From: Microbacterium marinilacus
GTDB taxonomy: Bacteria; Actinomycetota; Actinomycetes; Actinomycetales; Microbacteriaceae
Assembly (NCBI RefSeq): GCF_019753765.1
Contig: NZ_JAIJZW010000003.1
Span: 1 to 64,000 of the forward strand
Direction of reading: 5' to 3'
DNA: 64,000 nucleotides
The translations under genes were made by a program, and so were the position numbers. Below the pieces are notes generated by a model that had not been told where the DNA came from, ran no database searches, and was given only the letters and a program-made list of their open reading frames with translations. Of the stretch, positions 1 to 7,848 are shown in pieces (the stretch's first letter is position 1; the number at the start of each line of letters is the position of its first letter).

Positions 1-85
1 TACTCTTGTGCTCCGGCAGCGCCTCAGCGAGCATCCGCAACGCCCGCTCACGCATCTCCGGTTCGAACTTCTTCGGCATCGTCAT
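1..85 (-). CDS. IS3-family transposase OrfA, N-terminal fragment cut by the window edge
   Basis: The minus strand from 85 down encodes a start MTMPKKFEPEMRERALRM and continues to the edge without a stop. A basic N-terminus reading (M)PKKFxPExRERALRMLAE is typical of OrfA, the helix-turn-helix DNA-binding protein of IS3-family elements, which is made together with an OrfAB transposase by frameshifting. Only about 28 codons are visible, so the element's completeness and the second ORF cannot be judged. Either ATG at 85 or ATG at 79 could be the start; AGGATGGG lies just upstream of the first. The family call rests on this short but characteristic motif. Confidence 0.75.
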   Translation of the reverse strand, partial: MTMPKKFEPEMRERALRMLAEALPEHKS

Positions 86-132
86 CCCATCCTGGATTAG
101 AGGACGGAACGAAAGCCAGGCCGATTCGGTCA
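1..132. mobile_element. Right-hand edge of an IS3-family insertion sequence (outer boundary inferred)
   Basis: The transposase fragment reads toward the window edge, so the end of the element should lie between its start codon and the adjacent gene. IS3-family ends carry 5'-TG...CA-3'. The CA at 131-132 would make a TGACCG... terminus on the minus strand, but the other end is outside the window. The boundary is therefore an inference and the inverted repeat is unverified. Confidence 0.35.
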
Positions 133-147
133 GGTCTTCCCAGCCCG

Positions 148-1158
148 TTGAACCGTTCGCGAGCCTGGGCAGCGGCGGGCATCTTGGCGTCGGTCGGGTC
201 GTTCGTGTTTCTGCTGGTCTTCTGGGCGTGGGTGATCGGCGAGGACGGGTTCGCCCGGGCGCAGCTGAGCGAGTGGCTGCTCTACGGGACCGGCGCGGTC
301 GTCTACAGCGTCATCCCTGTCCTCATCATCTTTCACGCGGTCCGTGATTGGCCGGGCGCCGGTGGACGTACCCAGTTCCGTCTCGACCGATTCGCGAGGG
401 CGAACGGCATGACCTACCGTCCGGTGCGGCACAACGCGCGGCCGGGGCTGCCGGGGATGATCTTCGACGCGGCGTGGCAGCCCGGCGATGTCGATGTGCT
501 GACCCGGTATGACGCGACCGGGTTGATCGTGGGCAACGCCCGCTTCACGACCGGCACGGGCAAGGGCCGCACCGTGCACAAGTGGGGGTATGCGAGCGTG
601 CAGCTCGGCACCCGCCTGCCTCATATCGTGCTCGATGCTCGCGGCAACAACTCCCTCGCCGGTCACACGAATCTCCCACGCGACCTCGATCCACGTCAGC
701 GGCTGCGGCTCGAGGGAGATTTCGATCGGTACTTCACGCTGTACTGTCCTCGCGACTACGAACGGGACGCGCTGTACTTGTTCACCCCGGACATCATGGC
801 CCGCTTTGTGGATCATGCCGCAGAGTTCGATGTCGAGATCGTCGACGACCGGCTGTTCCTGTATGCGAAGCGCCCGTTGGCGACTCTTGATCCCGAGACG
901 TGGGAGTGGCTGCGTGCGACTCTCGCGGTCCTCACGGAGAAGGTCGAGCAGTGGCGTCGCTGGCGCGACGACCGCCTGGGGACGACACGCGTCGATCGTC
1001 GCGGGAGGATGCCGATCGTGACGCGTCCGCCCAAGGGTGTCGCCGCTCCGGGCCGCCGACTGACCGACCGCACCTCGTGGTGGGGCGTGCTCGCCATCGT
1101 GCTGGCGACGGCCGTGCTCTGGGCGATCGGCACCGACGTCTTCGGCCTGTTCGGCTGA
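148..1158 (+). CDS. Membrane protein of unknown function, possibly N-terminally truncated by the IS
   Basis: The 336-residue product has two hydrophobic segments near the N-terminus (about residues 8-30 and 45-64), a soluble middle of about 230 residues, and a C-terminal membrane segment (about 312-330). The middle carries the pattern LDRFARANGM...PGLPGMIFDAAW and no recognised catalytic motif. The TTG start at 148 is only one option. The frame stays open upstream to the window edge, through the presumed IS end, and there is no good ribosome binding site. This suggests the original start may have been removed by the insertion. No function can be assigned. Confidence 0.6.
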   Translation: MNRSRAWAAAGILASVGSFVFLLVFWAWVIGEDGFARAQLSEWLLYGTGAVVYSVIPVLIIFHAVRDWPGAGGRTQFRLDRFARANGMTYRPVRHNARPGLPGMIFDAAWQPGDVDVLTRYDATGLIVGNARFTTGTGKGRTVHKWGYASVQLGTRLPHIVLDARGNNSLAGHTNLPRDLDPRQRLRLEGDFDRYFTLYCPRDYERDALYLFTPDIMARFVDHAAEFDVEIVDDRLFLYAKRPLATLDPETWEWLRATLAVLTEKVEQWRRWRDDRLGTTRVDRRGRMPIVTRPPKGVAAPGRRLTDRTSWWGVLAIVLATAVLWAIGTDVFGLFG

Positions 1159-1269
1159 TGTCGCATCCGTCGTCGGTATGCACGGCGACGGATGCGACGG
1201 GGGTCGTATCGACGCGAGCCGGCGAGGAGGCCTGCTGCCTGTTTGGTTACGCGTCGCGGGAAGGAGCGG

Positions 1270-1764
1270 TTACGGAGTCGGCACCGGCGTTCCGGCATGA
1301 GCACGCGCATCCGATCGCCGGCTCCGCACGATCCCCGCGATGGCGACACCGAGAGCGAGCAGCCAACCCGCAGCAGCGACCGTGACGACGACCGTGGTGA
1401 CGGCCATCGAGGTGCCGGATCCGATACCGGTGAGCACCTGCAACGGTGACGGGTACGGGTGCGCGTCGCTGCTGTCCGGGGCGGTGAGCGAGAACGCGAA
1501 GAGCGCCACCCAGATGGCGACGGTAGCCCACGCGTAAGCGACCCGCACACTGCCCAGCCGCCTCGCCTCGCGGTCGAAGAGGGCGACGAGGGGCGGCACG
1601 AGGAGAAGGATCGCGCCGATCGGGCTGAAGAGGAGGCCGATGACGCCCAGCCAGCCGAGTTCGCCCGTGAACAGCACTCGCCCGAACACCGCGAAGAACG
1701 GCATGATCACGGCGAGGAACCACTGCAGCACAGCGACGACACGCCCCGATCGACTGAAATGCAT
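1270..1764 (-). CDS. Four-helix membrane protein of unknown function (copy A)
   Basis: The 164-residue protein is predicted to span the membrane four times. It starts with a short cytoplasmic MHFSRSGRVV and then reads LQWFLAVIMPFFAVFGRVL. It ends with a basic, proline-containing tail after the motif IAGIVRSR. It is clearly homologous to the protein encoded at 3892-4362: both share LQWxLAVxxPxFxxFGR, EAR(R)xxx, the PxPSxLxxxTGxG loop and the final I.GIVRSR. The two genes flank the XRE/SDR pair, so the block may have arisen by local duplication. No domain or catalytic residues are recognisable, and the function is unknown. Confidence 0.7.
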   Translation of the reverse strand: MHFSRSGRVVAVLQWFLAVIMPFFAVFGRVLFTGELGWLGVIGLLFSPIGAILLLVPPLVALFDREARRLGSVRVAYAWATVAIWVALFAFSLTAPDSSDAHPYPSPLQVLTGIGSGTSMAVTTVVVTVAAAGWLLALGVAIAGIVRSRRSDARAHAGTPVPTP

Positions 1765-1848
1765 GCGTCCACGCTAGTGCAGGCCGTTCCTGCATCCCCG
1801 GGACCGGTTGACTGCCAACGCTCGTGGCGACGCCGAGGTTGTCGCAGG

Positions 1849-2713
1849 TCAACGCTCCCGACTCGGTGCCCCTCGTCCCGACCAGCTGGACAGCAGGGTC
1901 AGCGCGTCGTGGGAGGCCGTTCTGGGCTCGGCGGTGTAGACGTACAGCACTTGGTGGTCGTCCCCGGGCAGCGCGAGCGTCTCGAACTGCACCTCGAGTG
2001 CGCCGACGACGGGGTGGCGGAGGCGCTTGGTGCCGTGGGTGCGCAGGTGGACGCGGTGGTCGGACCACCAGCGCTGGAAGTCGGCGCTGGCGAGGGAGAG
2101 CTCGCCGATGAGCCGCTGGGTGTCAGCGTCTGCCGCAGCGGCGGAGTCGAGCCGGAGCGCCTCGACGGCGTTGCGGGCCTGCTGCTCCCAATCCACGAAA
2201 AGGGTGCGCGCCTCCTCGTCCAGCAGCATCCACCGCGCGTAGTTGCGATGCCGGGCGGGCAGGGCGTCGAAGTCGGCGAACAGTGCCCTCGCCAGCGGGT
2301 TGGTCGCGAGGATGTCGGTGCGGTGGCCGAGGACGAGCGCGGGCTGCGAGGTGAGCGATTCCAGCAGCTGATGCATCGCGGGCCGCACCCGCTGCGCGGT
2401 CGTGCGCGCGCGGGGCGGGAGCACCTGTCGCGTCGATGAGGGTGCGCAGGTAGCTCTGCCCGGCCGCATCGAGATCGAGTGCTCTGATCAGCGCGTCGAC
2501 GACCTGGACGGAGGGGACGATGCGCCTGCCCTGTTCGAGCCGCGTGTAGTAGTCGGTGGACACGCCCGCCAGCAGCGCGACCTCCTCGCGGCGGAGACCC
2601 GGCACGCGGCGCGCGCGGCCATCGGGCAGCAGCCCGGTCTGCTGGGGGTCGCGGTTCGCGCGGGCGTGGCGGAGGAACTCCCCGAGCTCGCGGTGCGGAT
2701 CGCTCATGGACAT
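1849..2713 (-). pseudogene. XRE/MmyB-family transcriptional regulator, frameshifted
   Basis: The first part (2713 to about 2415) encodes an XRE helix-turn-helix with the family signature RRVPGLRREEVALLAGVS and DYYTRLEQGR. The MmyB ligand-binding domain (RxNYARWMLLDEEAR, LASADFQRWWSDH, HPVVGALEVQFETLALPG) continues to 1849 in another frame. The frames join in the GC-alternating stretch around 2404-2418, where removing one base would restore one reading frame of about 288 codons. Members of this family usually repress a neighbouring reductase, which fits the SDR gene just upstream on the same strand. Either this is a decayed regulator or one base is a sequencing error in a GCGCGCGC run. Confidence 0.75.
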
Positions 2714-2826
2714 ATTCTCCCCACGCCCCGTGCGGACACGACGCGCGAGACGGGAAGCCGTGCGGGGACGGACGGTCCGGAACGCGCCGTGCAGGTGCTC
2801 CGGACCATCCGTCGGCGGATGCGCCC

Positions 2827-3681
2827 TCAGCGCACGTAGTCGGTGCGGTGGGCGAGCTCCCGGCCGGCCAGGATCTCGGCCTTCAGCGCGTCGGCCTTCC
2901 CCTCGGCGAGACCGGACGAGTCAGAGCCGAGCTGCTGACGCAGCGGCCCGCTGCCCTGCCGGGCGATCGCCACGAGCGCCTCGGCGGCCCGGGACGGATC
3001 GCCGGGCTGGCTGCCGGGCATCGCCTTATGCGTCCGGATCATCTCGCGGATGCCGGGGTAGGCGTCCGAGACGTCGCTCGCGAGGGCGAGGGAGTGATCG
3101 GTGAGGAAGTCGGTGTCGAAGTAGCCGGGCTCGACGATCGACACGCGGATGCCGAAGTCGGCGACCTCGGCGGCCAGCGACTCCGACAGTCCCTCCACGG
3201 CGAACTTCGCCGCGCAGTACAGACCCCAGCCGGGGAAGGACAGCACGCCCAGAATCGACGAGATGTTCATCACGTGCCCGCTGCGCGCGGCCCGCAGCTG
3301 CGGCAGCACGGCGCGGATCACGTTCCACGTGCCGGCGACCTGCACGTCGAGCATCGCCCGCACGTCGGCGTCGCTCGTCTCCTCGACGGCGCCGAGGTAG
3401 CCGTAGCCGGCGTTGTTGACCACCACGTCGATGCGGCCGAACCGGTCGGTGGCGGCCGCGATGGCGCGCCTGACCTCGGTCTCTTCGGTGAGGGACACCT
3501 CCAGCGGAAGCAGGTTCGACGTGTCGGCATCGCTCAGCGCGGCGAGAAGACGTTCGACGGAGCGCGTCGTGGCCGCGACGTGGTCGCCGCGGTTCAGCAG
3601 GTGGGTGACGAGCGCGAGGCCCAGGCCTCGGGACGTGCCGGTGACGAACCACACGGCCGGGCGATCGGTGGGATAGGGCAT
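2827..3681 (-). CDS. Short-chain dehydrogenase/reductase (classical SDR)
   Basis: The product has 284 residues and is a NAD(P)-dependent oxidoreductase of unknown substrate. It shows the glycine-rich cofactor loop TGTSRGLG near residue 14, the structural NNAG motif, the catalytic Ser in NISSILG, and the active-site YCAAK. The 284-residue length and the VEPGYFDTDF stretch fit the subgroup close to ketoreductases and retinol-dehydrogenase-like SDRs. ATG at 3681 was preferred over an upstream ATG because AGAGAGGAACG lies at the right distance. It sits upstream of, and on the same strand as, the broken XRE regulator, which probably once controlled it. Confidence 0.85.
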   Translation of the reverse strand: MPYPTDRPAVWFVTGTSRGLGLALVTHLLNRGDHVAATTRSVERLLAALSDADTSNLLPLEVSLTEETEVRRAIAAATDRFGRIDVVVNNAGYGYLGAVEETSDADVRAMLDVQVAGTWNVIRAVLPQLRAARSGHVMNISSILGVLSFPGWGLYCAAKFAVEGLSESLAAEVADFGIRVSIVEPGYFDTDFLTDHSLALASDVSDAYPGIREMIRTHKAMPGSQPGDPSRAAEALVAIARQGSGPLRQQLGSDSSGLAEGKADALKAEILAGRELAHRTDYVR

Positions 3682-3891
3682 GGAAGCGTTCCTCTCTGCA
3701 TTGAACAACTCCAACCTCTCGCCCCATCCGTCCGTGAGGACACGGATAGCAGGCCCGCTCGTGACGAGGAATCACAGACCCCCCTTCGCGCCATCGCGGC
3801 TTCGCACGACGGCGGGCGGGGGATACGGCCGCTGAGCGCTCGGCCCCGCCGACCGGGACGGCCGGGGAACGCCTTCGGCTATCGTGTCCGC

Positions 3892-4362
3892 GTGGGGGCT
3901 ACGAGGTTGGGTGCGATCGTCTGGACCCTTCAGTGGCCGCTGGCCGTCCTGCTTCCCGTCTTCGTGTTCTTCGGGAGGGCTCTCCTCGGCGCCGAGATCG
4001 GGTGGATGGGGGCCGTCGGCCTCCTGATAGGCCCGATCCTCCTGATCCTTCTGCTGATCCCACCCATCCTGAGCGTCTTCGATCTCGAGGCACGCCGCGC
4101 CGCCGCCGCTCCGCGGAACTATGCGGTGGCCTCGGTCGTGCTCTGGATGGCGATGATCGTCGCTGGTCTGGCGCTGTCGGACGGCGGCGACGTCCGCCCG
4201 TTTCCGTCGTCGCTCGAGAGCTGGACGGGCATGGGCCCGGATGCCGCGGCGGCGATCGTGGGCGCCGCGGTGGTGATCGGGACCGCCGCGTGGATCGGCA
4301 TGCTGATCACCGCCATCAGGGGCATCGTCCGCTCTCGCCCCGGGCTTCTCAGCGGTCCGTGA
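3892..4362 (+). CDS. Four-helix membrane protein of unknown function (copy B)
   Basis: This 156-residue protein begins at GTG 3892 (GATRLGAIVWTLQWPLAVLLP) and is a paralogue of the protein at 1270-1764. It shares the same four-helix layout, the conserved LQWPLAV, FFGRAL, FDLEARR and WTGMGPD positions, and the same C-terminal IRGIVRSR. Its 3' end overlaps the convergent oxidoreductase gene by 14 bases. No known domain, metal site or enzyme motif is visible. The compact four-helix shape with no large loops suggests a small integral membrane protein, but its role is unknown. Confidence 0.7.
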   Translation: MGATRLGAIVWTLQWPLAVLLPVFVFFGRALLGAEIGWMGAVGLLIGPILLILLLIPPILSVFDLEARRAAAAPRNYAVASVVLWMAMIVAGLALSDGGDVRPFPSSLESWTGMGPDAAAAIVGAAVVIGTAAWIGMLITAIRGIVRSRPGLLSGP

Positions 4363-5332
4363 GGACGATCTTTCCCGCGACGCCGCCCCTTTCGAACCGG
4401 GTGTGCGCCTCGGCGATGCGTTCCAGCGGATACACCTCGTCGACGACCGGTCGGAGCGATCCCTCCTCCGCAAGCGTCGTCAGCTCTTTCAGGAGCTCGG
4501 TGCGGGGCGTGCCGAAGAACAGCCGGACCCTCGTCGAGCCGTGGAGCGTCGACAGGGCGATGTAGCCGAGGCTCGCAAAGGGCCGGTCGATGTCGAAGGC
4601 GATGGTCACCAGACGACCGCCGCGACCCAGGAGGCGCCGAAGGCGGGCATGCTCGGTGCCGCGGGTGTCGAACACCACGTCGTACTTCCCGAGACTGCTC
4701 AGGGGCGTGCGGTAGTCGATGACCTCGTCGGCGCCGAGCCCGGTCACGAAGTCGGATGTCCGCGGGCTCGCGAGCCCCGTGACGTGCGCGCCCAGCATCT
4801 TGCCGATCTGCACGGCGACGCTGCCGACGCCGCCGGCTGCCCCACGCACCAGGAGCCGTTCTCCGGGTCGCAGATCAGCGATGTCCCGGAGACCGCGGAG
4901 GCCCGTCGTCCCCCCGGCCAGCAGCGACACCGCGTCGGCCGGGGCCAGGTTCCGTGGGGCGACCACGATCCGGTCGGCTGTGGTCGTGACGTACCCGGAG
5001 TGGCTTCCGGTCGCGCCGCGTTCGTCCAGCACGCCCCATACGTCGGCGTCGAGCAACGTGTCGTCGACGCCCGGGCCTGCGGCGGCGACCGTTCCTGCGA
5101 AGTCGATGCCGGTCCGCTTCGGGAACTTCCTCCCCGTCAGCAGGCGCAGCGCGCCGCGGCGTGCCGCGACCTCGCCGCCGTTCACGCTCGATGCGGCGAC
5201 CCGGACCAGAACCTCATCCGGCTGGGGCGTGGGAACCGGGAGGTCTCGGAGGCGCAGCACCTCGGCTGGGCCATACCTGTCGAAGAGTGCGGCCTGCATC
5301 GTGGCCGGCTGGTCTGCCCTGGTAGCGGTCAT
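4349..5332 (-). CDS. Zinc-independent quinone-oxidoreductase-like MDR enzyme
   Basis: The 327-residue protein belongs to the medium-chain dehydrogenase/reductase superfamily. It has an N-terminal GroES-like domain (QPDEVLVRVAASSVNGGE, RTGIDFAGTV) and a Rossmann domain with the NADPH motif VRGAAGGVGSVAVQ around residue 165. It lacks the Cys/His zinc ligands of alcohol dehydrogenases, as in quinone oxidoreductases (QOR family). It probably reduces quinones or reactive enones in the cytoplasm. ATG 5332 gives MTATRADQ; MQAALFDRYG at 5299 is an alternative. A TACGGT box sits 7 nt before ATG 5332, suggesting a leaderless transcript. The gene is divergent from a TetR regulator, its likely repressor. 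Confidence 0.85.
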   Translation of the reverse strand: MTATRADQPATMQAALFDRYGPAEVLRLRDLPVPTPQPDEVLVRVAASSVNGGEVAARRGALRLLTGRKFPKRTGIDFAGTVAAAGPGVDDTLLDADVWGVLDERGATGSHSGYVTTTADRIVVAPRNLAPADAVSLLAGGTTGLRGLRDIADLRPGERLLVRGAAGGVGSVAVQIGKMLGAHVTGLASPRTSDFVTGLGADEVIDYRTPLSSLGKYDVVFDTRGTEHARLRRLLGRGGRLVTIAFDIDRPFASLGYIALSTLHGSTRVRLFFGTPRTELLKELTTLAEEGSLRPVVDEVYPLERIAEAHTRFERGGVAGKIVLTDR

Positions 5333-5354
5333 GAGATGAACCGTAGGATCGAAA

Positions 5355-5392
5355 TGAGAGCAGGTGTACGTTTCCGGCGGAAGTGAGAGCAG
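5355..5392. promoter_or_regulatory. Candidate TetR operator between the MDR gene and its divergent regulator
   Basis: The 63-bp divergent intergenic region holds an inverted repeat TTCCGGCGGAA (5372-5382), extended imperfectly outward as ACGTTTCC/GGAAGTGA. It is flanked by two direct copies of TGAGAGCAG (5355-5363 and 5384-5392, 29 bp apart). Position and symmetry fit binding by the TetR protein encoded from 5396. Which element is the true operator is inference. Confidence 0.5.
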
Positions 5393-5395
5393 CCA

Positions 5396-5962
5396 GTGTC
5401 GAGATCGTCTCGCGTCGGCCGAGCCGACGCCGCGCGCAACCGTGATCTGCTTCTCACGGCAGCGCGTGTGTCCGTCGCAGAGGCGGGGGCGGACGTGCCG
5501 CTGCGCGTCATCGCCCAACGGGCCGGACTGTCCTCGGCCAGCCTGTATCGGCACTTTCCCTCCCGAGCCCACCTGCTCGCATCCGTCTACGAAGCGGAGA
5601 CCGAGCGCTGTCGGCAGCTCCTCGACGACGCGCTGGCGGCAGAGGACGCGTTCGCCGGGCTCCTGCAGGCGCTGCGCGTGTTCGCCGCCCTCGAGCAGGA
5701 CAGCCCGGGCTTCACCGTCACGCTCGTCGAACCCGCGCCCGGAACGACCCGCACGAGCGCTGACGCCTCCGCCGCCATGGCCGATCTGCGCGATCTCGTC
5801 GACAGGGCCCGTCGACGACCCGAAGTCCGGAACGATCTCACCCTGGACGATGTCGGCCTGGTCATCGCATCCATCCGCACCGTGGCGGCCCTGGATCCGG
5901 TCAGAGCGCCCGCGCGGTGCGCACGCGTCATCGAGCTCTTCCGCCGCGCGATGACGACGTGA
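5396..5962 (+). CDS. TetR/AcrR-family transcriptional regulator
   Basis: The 188-residue protein has the TetR N-terminal helix-turn-helix: RNRDLLLTAARVSVAEAGADVPLRVIAQRAGLSSASLYRHFPSRAHLL, with the recognition helix around residues 44-58. The C-terminal ligand domain is divergent, as usual, so the inducer cannot be read. GTG 5396 is the start that keeps the full DNA-binding domain and lies at the edge of the divergent operator region. It probably represses the quinone-oxidoreductase-like gene on the other strand and itself, responding to an enzyme substrate or toxic hydrophobic compound. That regulatory link is inferred from gene arrangement. Confidence 0.85.
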   Translation: MSRSSRVGRADAARNRDLLLTAARVSVAEAGADVPLRVIAQRAGLSSASLYRHFPSRAHLLASVYEAETERCRQLLDDALAAEDAFAGLLQALRVFAALEQDSPGFTVTLVEPAPGTTRTSADASAAMADLRDLVDRARRRPEVRNDLTLDDVGLVIASIRTVAALDPVRAPARCARVIELFRRAMTT

Positions 5963-5980
5963 CCGGGCCGGCGAGCCCGG
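5963..5980. terminator. Short GC hairpin between convergent genes
   Basis: CCGGGC and GCCCGG form a six-pair stem with a six-base loop right after the TetR stop. The flanking GTGACC/GGTCAC adds an outer stem. It lies between two converging genes and could stop both. There is no U-tract. Confidence 0.45.
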
Positions 5981-5992
5981 CTCGTCGGACGG

Positions 5993-6271
5993 TCACCTCC
6001 GCCGATGCCCCCGAGCGGCATGGCGCACGGTCGCGAGAATCGACGCCAGCGCGTTCTGAGGTGTGAGAAGCCGCGCACCGTCGCGGACGACGGCGAACCA
6101 CGTGGCCTCGATGACGCCCGCCGCCGACTCCGGTGAGAGACCCTGGTCGCGCGCGACGCACCACATCGGCGGGGTGGCGAGCCGGATCAGGTCATCCATG
6201 GCGACGGCATCGCCCTCCGCCCATCGGCGGAACGCCGCCGCGAACTCGTCCGCGAGTCTCCTCTGTTCCAC
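5993..6271 (-). CDS. Short sigma-70 region-2-like protein (ECF sigma remnant or anti-activator-like)
   Basis: The 92-residue product resembles only the region 2 part of ECF sigma factors. It reads FRRWAEGDAVAMDDLIRLATPPMWCVARDQGLSPESAAGVIEATW, then RLLTPQNALASILATVRHAARGH. In full-length ECF proteins this is the core RNA polymerase-binding and -10-recognition domain, and it is followed by a region 4 that is absent here. GTG 6271 was chosen because GGGGGA lies about 8 nt upstream. It may be a remnant, or a stand-alone domain that binds core polymerase. No anti-sigma gene is adjacent. Confidence 0.55.
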   Translation of the reverse strand: MEQRRLADEFAAAFRRWAEGDAVAMDDLIRLATPPMWCVARDQGLSPESAAGVIEATWFAVVRDGARLLTPQNALASILATVRHAARGHRRR

Positions 6272-6426
6272 GTGCCGTCCCCCACCGACGTTCTGCCGCC
6301 TTCCCCTTCGGGGATAGGACGGCCCAGTGGGTGGGAGTGTCACAAACGCGGGCGATCCCAGGCCGCCCGCCACGTGTCTGCGGGGCGCTCGGATCGACGA
6401 GAGTGACTTCGGGAGCTGACCGCTGG

Positions 6427-7023
6427 TCAGCCCCCTGCGCCGCGGATCGCGGAGGTGACGAGCCGCTCGACGTCCAGGTCCCCGAGCGGAACCTTGAGGA
6501 CCAGCAGTCGGTGGTAGCAGGCGCCCCAGAGCTGGTCGATGACGATGTCGAGGTCGGCGTCCGGAGGAAGCTCGTCGTGGCGCTGGGCGGCGCGGAGCCG
6601 CGCGCGTGCGAGCTCTCTCCGGGGGAGGGCGTAGGTGCGCGACCAGGCGTCGGCAAGGTCGGGGTCCGTCTGGGCGGCGCCGATGAGCTCGGCGATCGGC
6701 CTTCCGGCGCCGCCACGCGTGAGCAGCCCGATGAAGGAGGTGATCTGCGCCACGAGGTCGGCGTGGAGGTCTCCGGTGTCGGGGAACTCCAGCTCGGGCT
6801 CGCTCTCCAAGAAGTACGCCTCGGCGGCCAGGGCTCCCGGGGATGCCCACCACTTGTAGAGCGTCGTCTTGCTCGCGCCCGCCTCTTTGGCGATCCGTTC
6901 GAAGGTGACGGCCTGAATGCCCTCCTCGATGAGGAGGCGCCCGGCGGCGGCCAGGACCCCGGACCGGACCTCGGTGGCGGGGCGTCGGCCGCGTCCTCTT
7001 CTGGGCACCTGCGTCTCACTCAT
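6427..7023 (-). CDS. TetR/AcrR-family regulator of the adjacent tandem SDR genes
   Basis: The 198-residue repressor has a basic N-terminal arm (RRGRGRRP) and a TetR helix-turn-helix ending FERIAKEAGASKTTLYKWWASPGALAAEAYF, the KWW variant typical of the TetR_C_11/16-like group. The C-terminal half includes LWGACYHRLLVLKVPL, a pattern common to that ligand-binding domain. It is divergent from two overlapping SDR genes. The intergenic region contains two matching palindromes, one close to each promoter, so it very probably represses both directions. The effector is unknown. Confidence 0.88.
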   Translation of the reverse strand: MSETQVPRRGRGRRPATEVRSGVLAAAGRLLIEEGIQAVTFERIAKEAGASKTTLYKWWASPGALAAEAYFLESEPELEFPDTGDLHADLVAQITSFIGLLTRGGAGRPIAELIGAAQTDPDLADAWSRTYALPRRELARARLRAAQRHDELPPDADLDIVIDQLWGACYHRLLVLKVPLGDLDVERLVTSAIRGAGG

Positions 7024-7038
7024 CGATCTCCCCTTTTG

Positions 7039-7089
7039 TGGACGACTCGTTCATTATAGTGCTACGCTTCTTTATGAACGACTCGTTCA
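7039..7089. promoter_or_regulatory. Two TetR operators in a divergent promoter
   Basis: TGAACGACTCGTTCA at 7075-7089 is a perfect palindrome around one central base. A second copy at 7039-7053 (TGGACGACTCGTTCA) differs by one base. Centres are 36 bp apart, and a TATAGT box (7055-7060) lies between them. This is the expected arrangement for a repressor that blocks both the tetR promoter and the SDR promoter. Confidence 0.85.
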
Positions 7090-7110
7090 CATCCAATCGT
7101 GGGAGAGATC

Positions 7111-7848
7111 ATGACCAGCAGCACGGACCGCGTCGCCATCGTCACGGGAGGCTCTGGCGGCATCGGCCGGGTGAGCGTCGAGCGACTCGCGAGAGACGGG
7201 CTGGCGGTCGTCGTCCACTACGCCGGCAACAAGGACCGCGCCGACGAGACCGTCGCGAGCGTCGTCGACGCGGGCGGTCGCGCCATCGCCGTCGGCGGAG
7301 ACGTCGCCGACGAGCACCGGATGGGCGCGGTGTTCGATGCCGCGGAGCAGGAGTTCGGCGGCGTCGACGTGCTCGTGCACACGGCGGGCATCATGCCGCT
7401 GTCGCCCATCGCGCAGCTCGACCTCGACACGTTCGACCGCGTGCAGCGCACGAACGTGCGCGGCACGTTCGTGGTCGACCAGCTCGCGGCGAAGCGGATG
7501 CGCGCCGGCGGCGCGATCGTCAACTTCTCTACCTCCGTCACGCGTCTGCAGATCCCCGGCTACGGTGCGTACGCCGCATCCAAGGGCGCGGTCGAGGCGC
7601 TCACCCTCATCCTCGCCCGCGAGCTGCGGGGCCGCGACATCACCGTCAACGCCGTCTCGCCCGGCCCCACGGCCACGCCGCTGTTCTTCGAGGGGAAGAC
7701 CCCCGAGCAGATCGACGGCATCGCCGGCGCCAACCCGATGGGGCGTCTCGGCACCCCGGAAGACATCGCGGAGATGGTGTCGTTCCTCGCCGGTCCGGCC
7801 CGCTGGGTCAACGGTCAGGTGCTGTACGTCAACGGCGGCGCCGCGTGA
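7111..7848 (+). CDS. Short-chain dehydrogenase/reductase, FabG-like
   Basis: This 245-residue classical SDR has the cofactor loop TGGSGGIGR, then AGIMPLSP, the catalytic Ser in NFSTSVTRL, the YAASK active-site motif, and a PGPTATPLF loop. The closing VNGQVLYVNGGAA is the C-terminal signature of FabG-type 3-oxoacyl reductases and glucose-dehydrogenase-like SDRs. It probably acts in the cytoplasm as an NAD(P)H-dependent reductase. The ATG at 7111 follows GGGAGAG at good spacing; an in-frame GTG 12 nt upstream is less likely. Its stop overlaps the start of the next SDR (GTGA), so the two are translationally coupled under the TetR operator. Confidence 0.88.
   Translation: MTSSTDRVAIVTGGSGGIGRVSVERLARDGLAVVVHYAGNKDRADETVASVVDAGGRAIAVGGDVADEHRMGAVFDAAEQEFGGVDVLVHTAGIMPLSPIAQLDLDTFDRVQRTNVRGTFVVDQLAAKRMRAGGAIVNFSTSVTRLQIPGYGAYAASKGAVEALTLILARELRGRDITVNAVSPGPTATPLFFEGKTPEQIDGIAGANPMGRLGTPEDIAEMVSFLAGPARWVNGQVLYVNGGAA

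Noticed and set aside
6348-6370. GCGGGC/GCCCGC six-pair hairpin between the sigma-like and TetR genes
   Set aside because: The stem is short and common in GC-rich DNA; no support for a terminator was seen.
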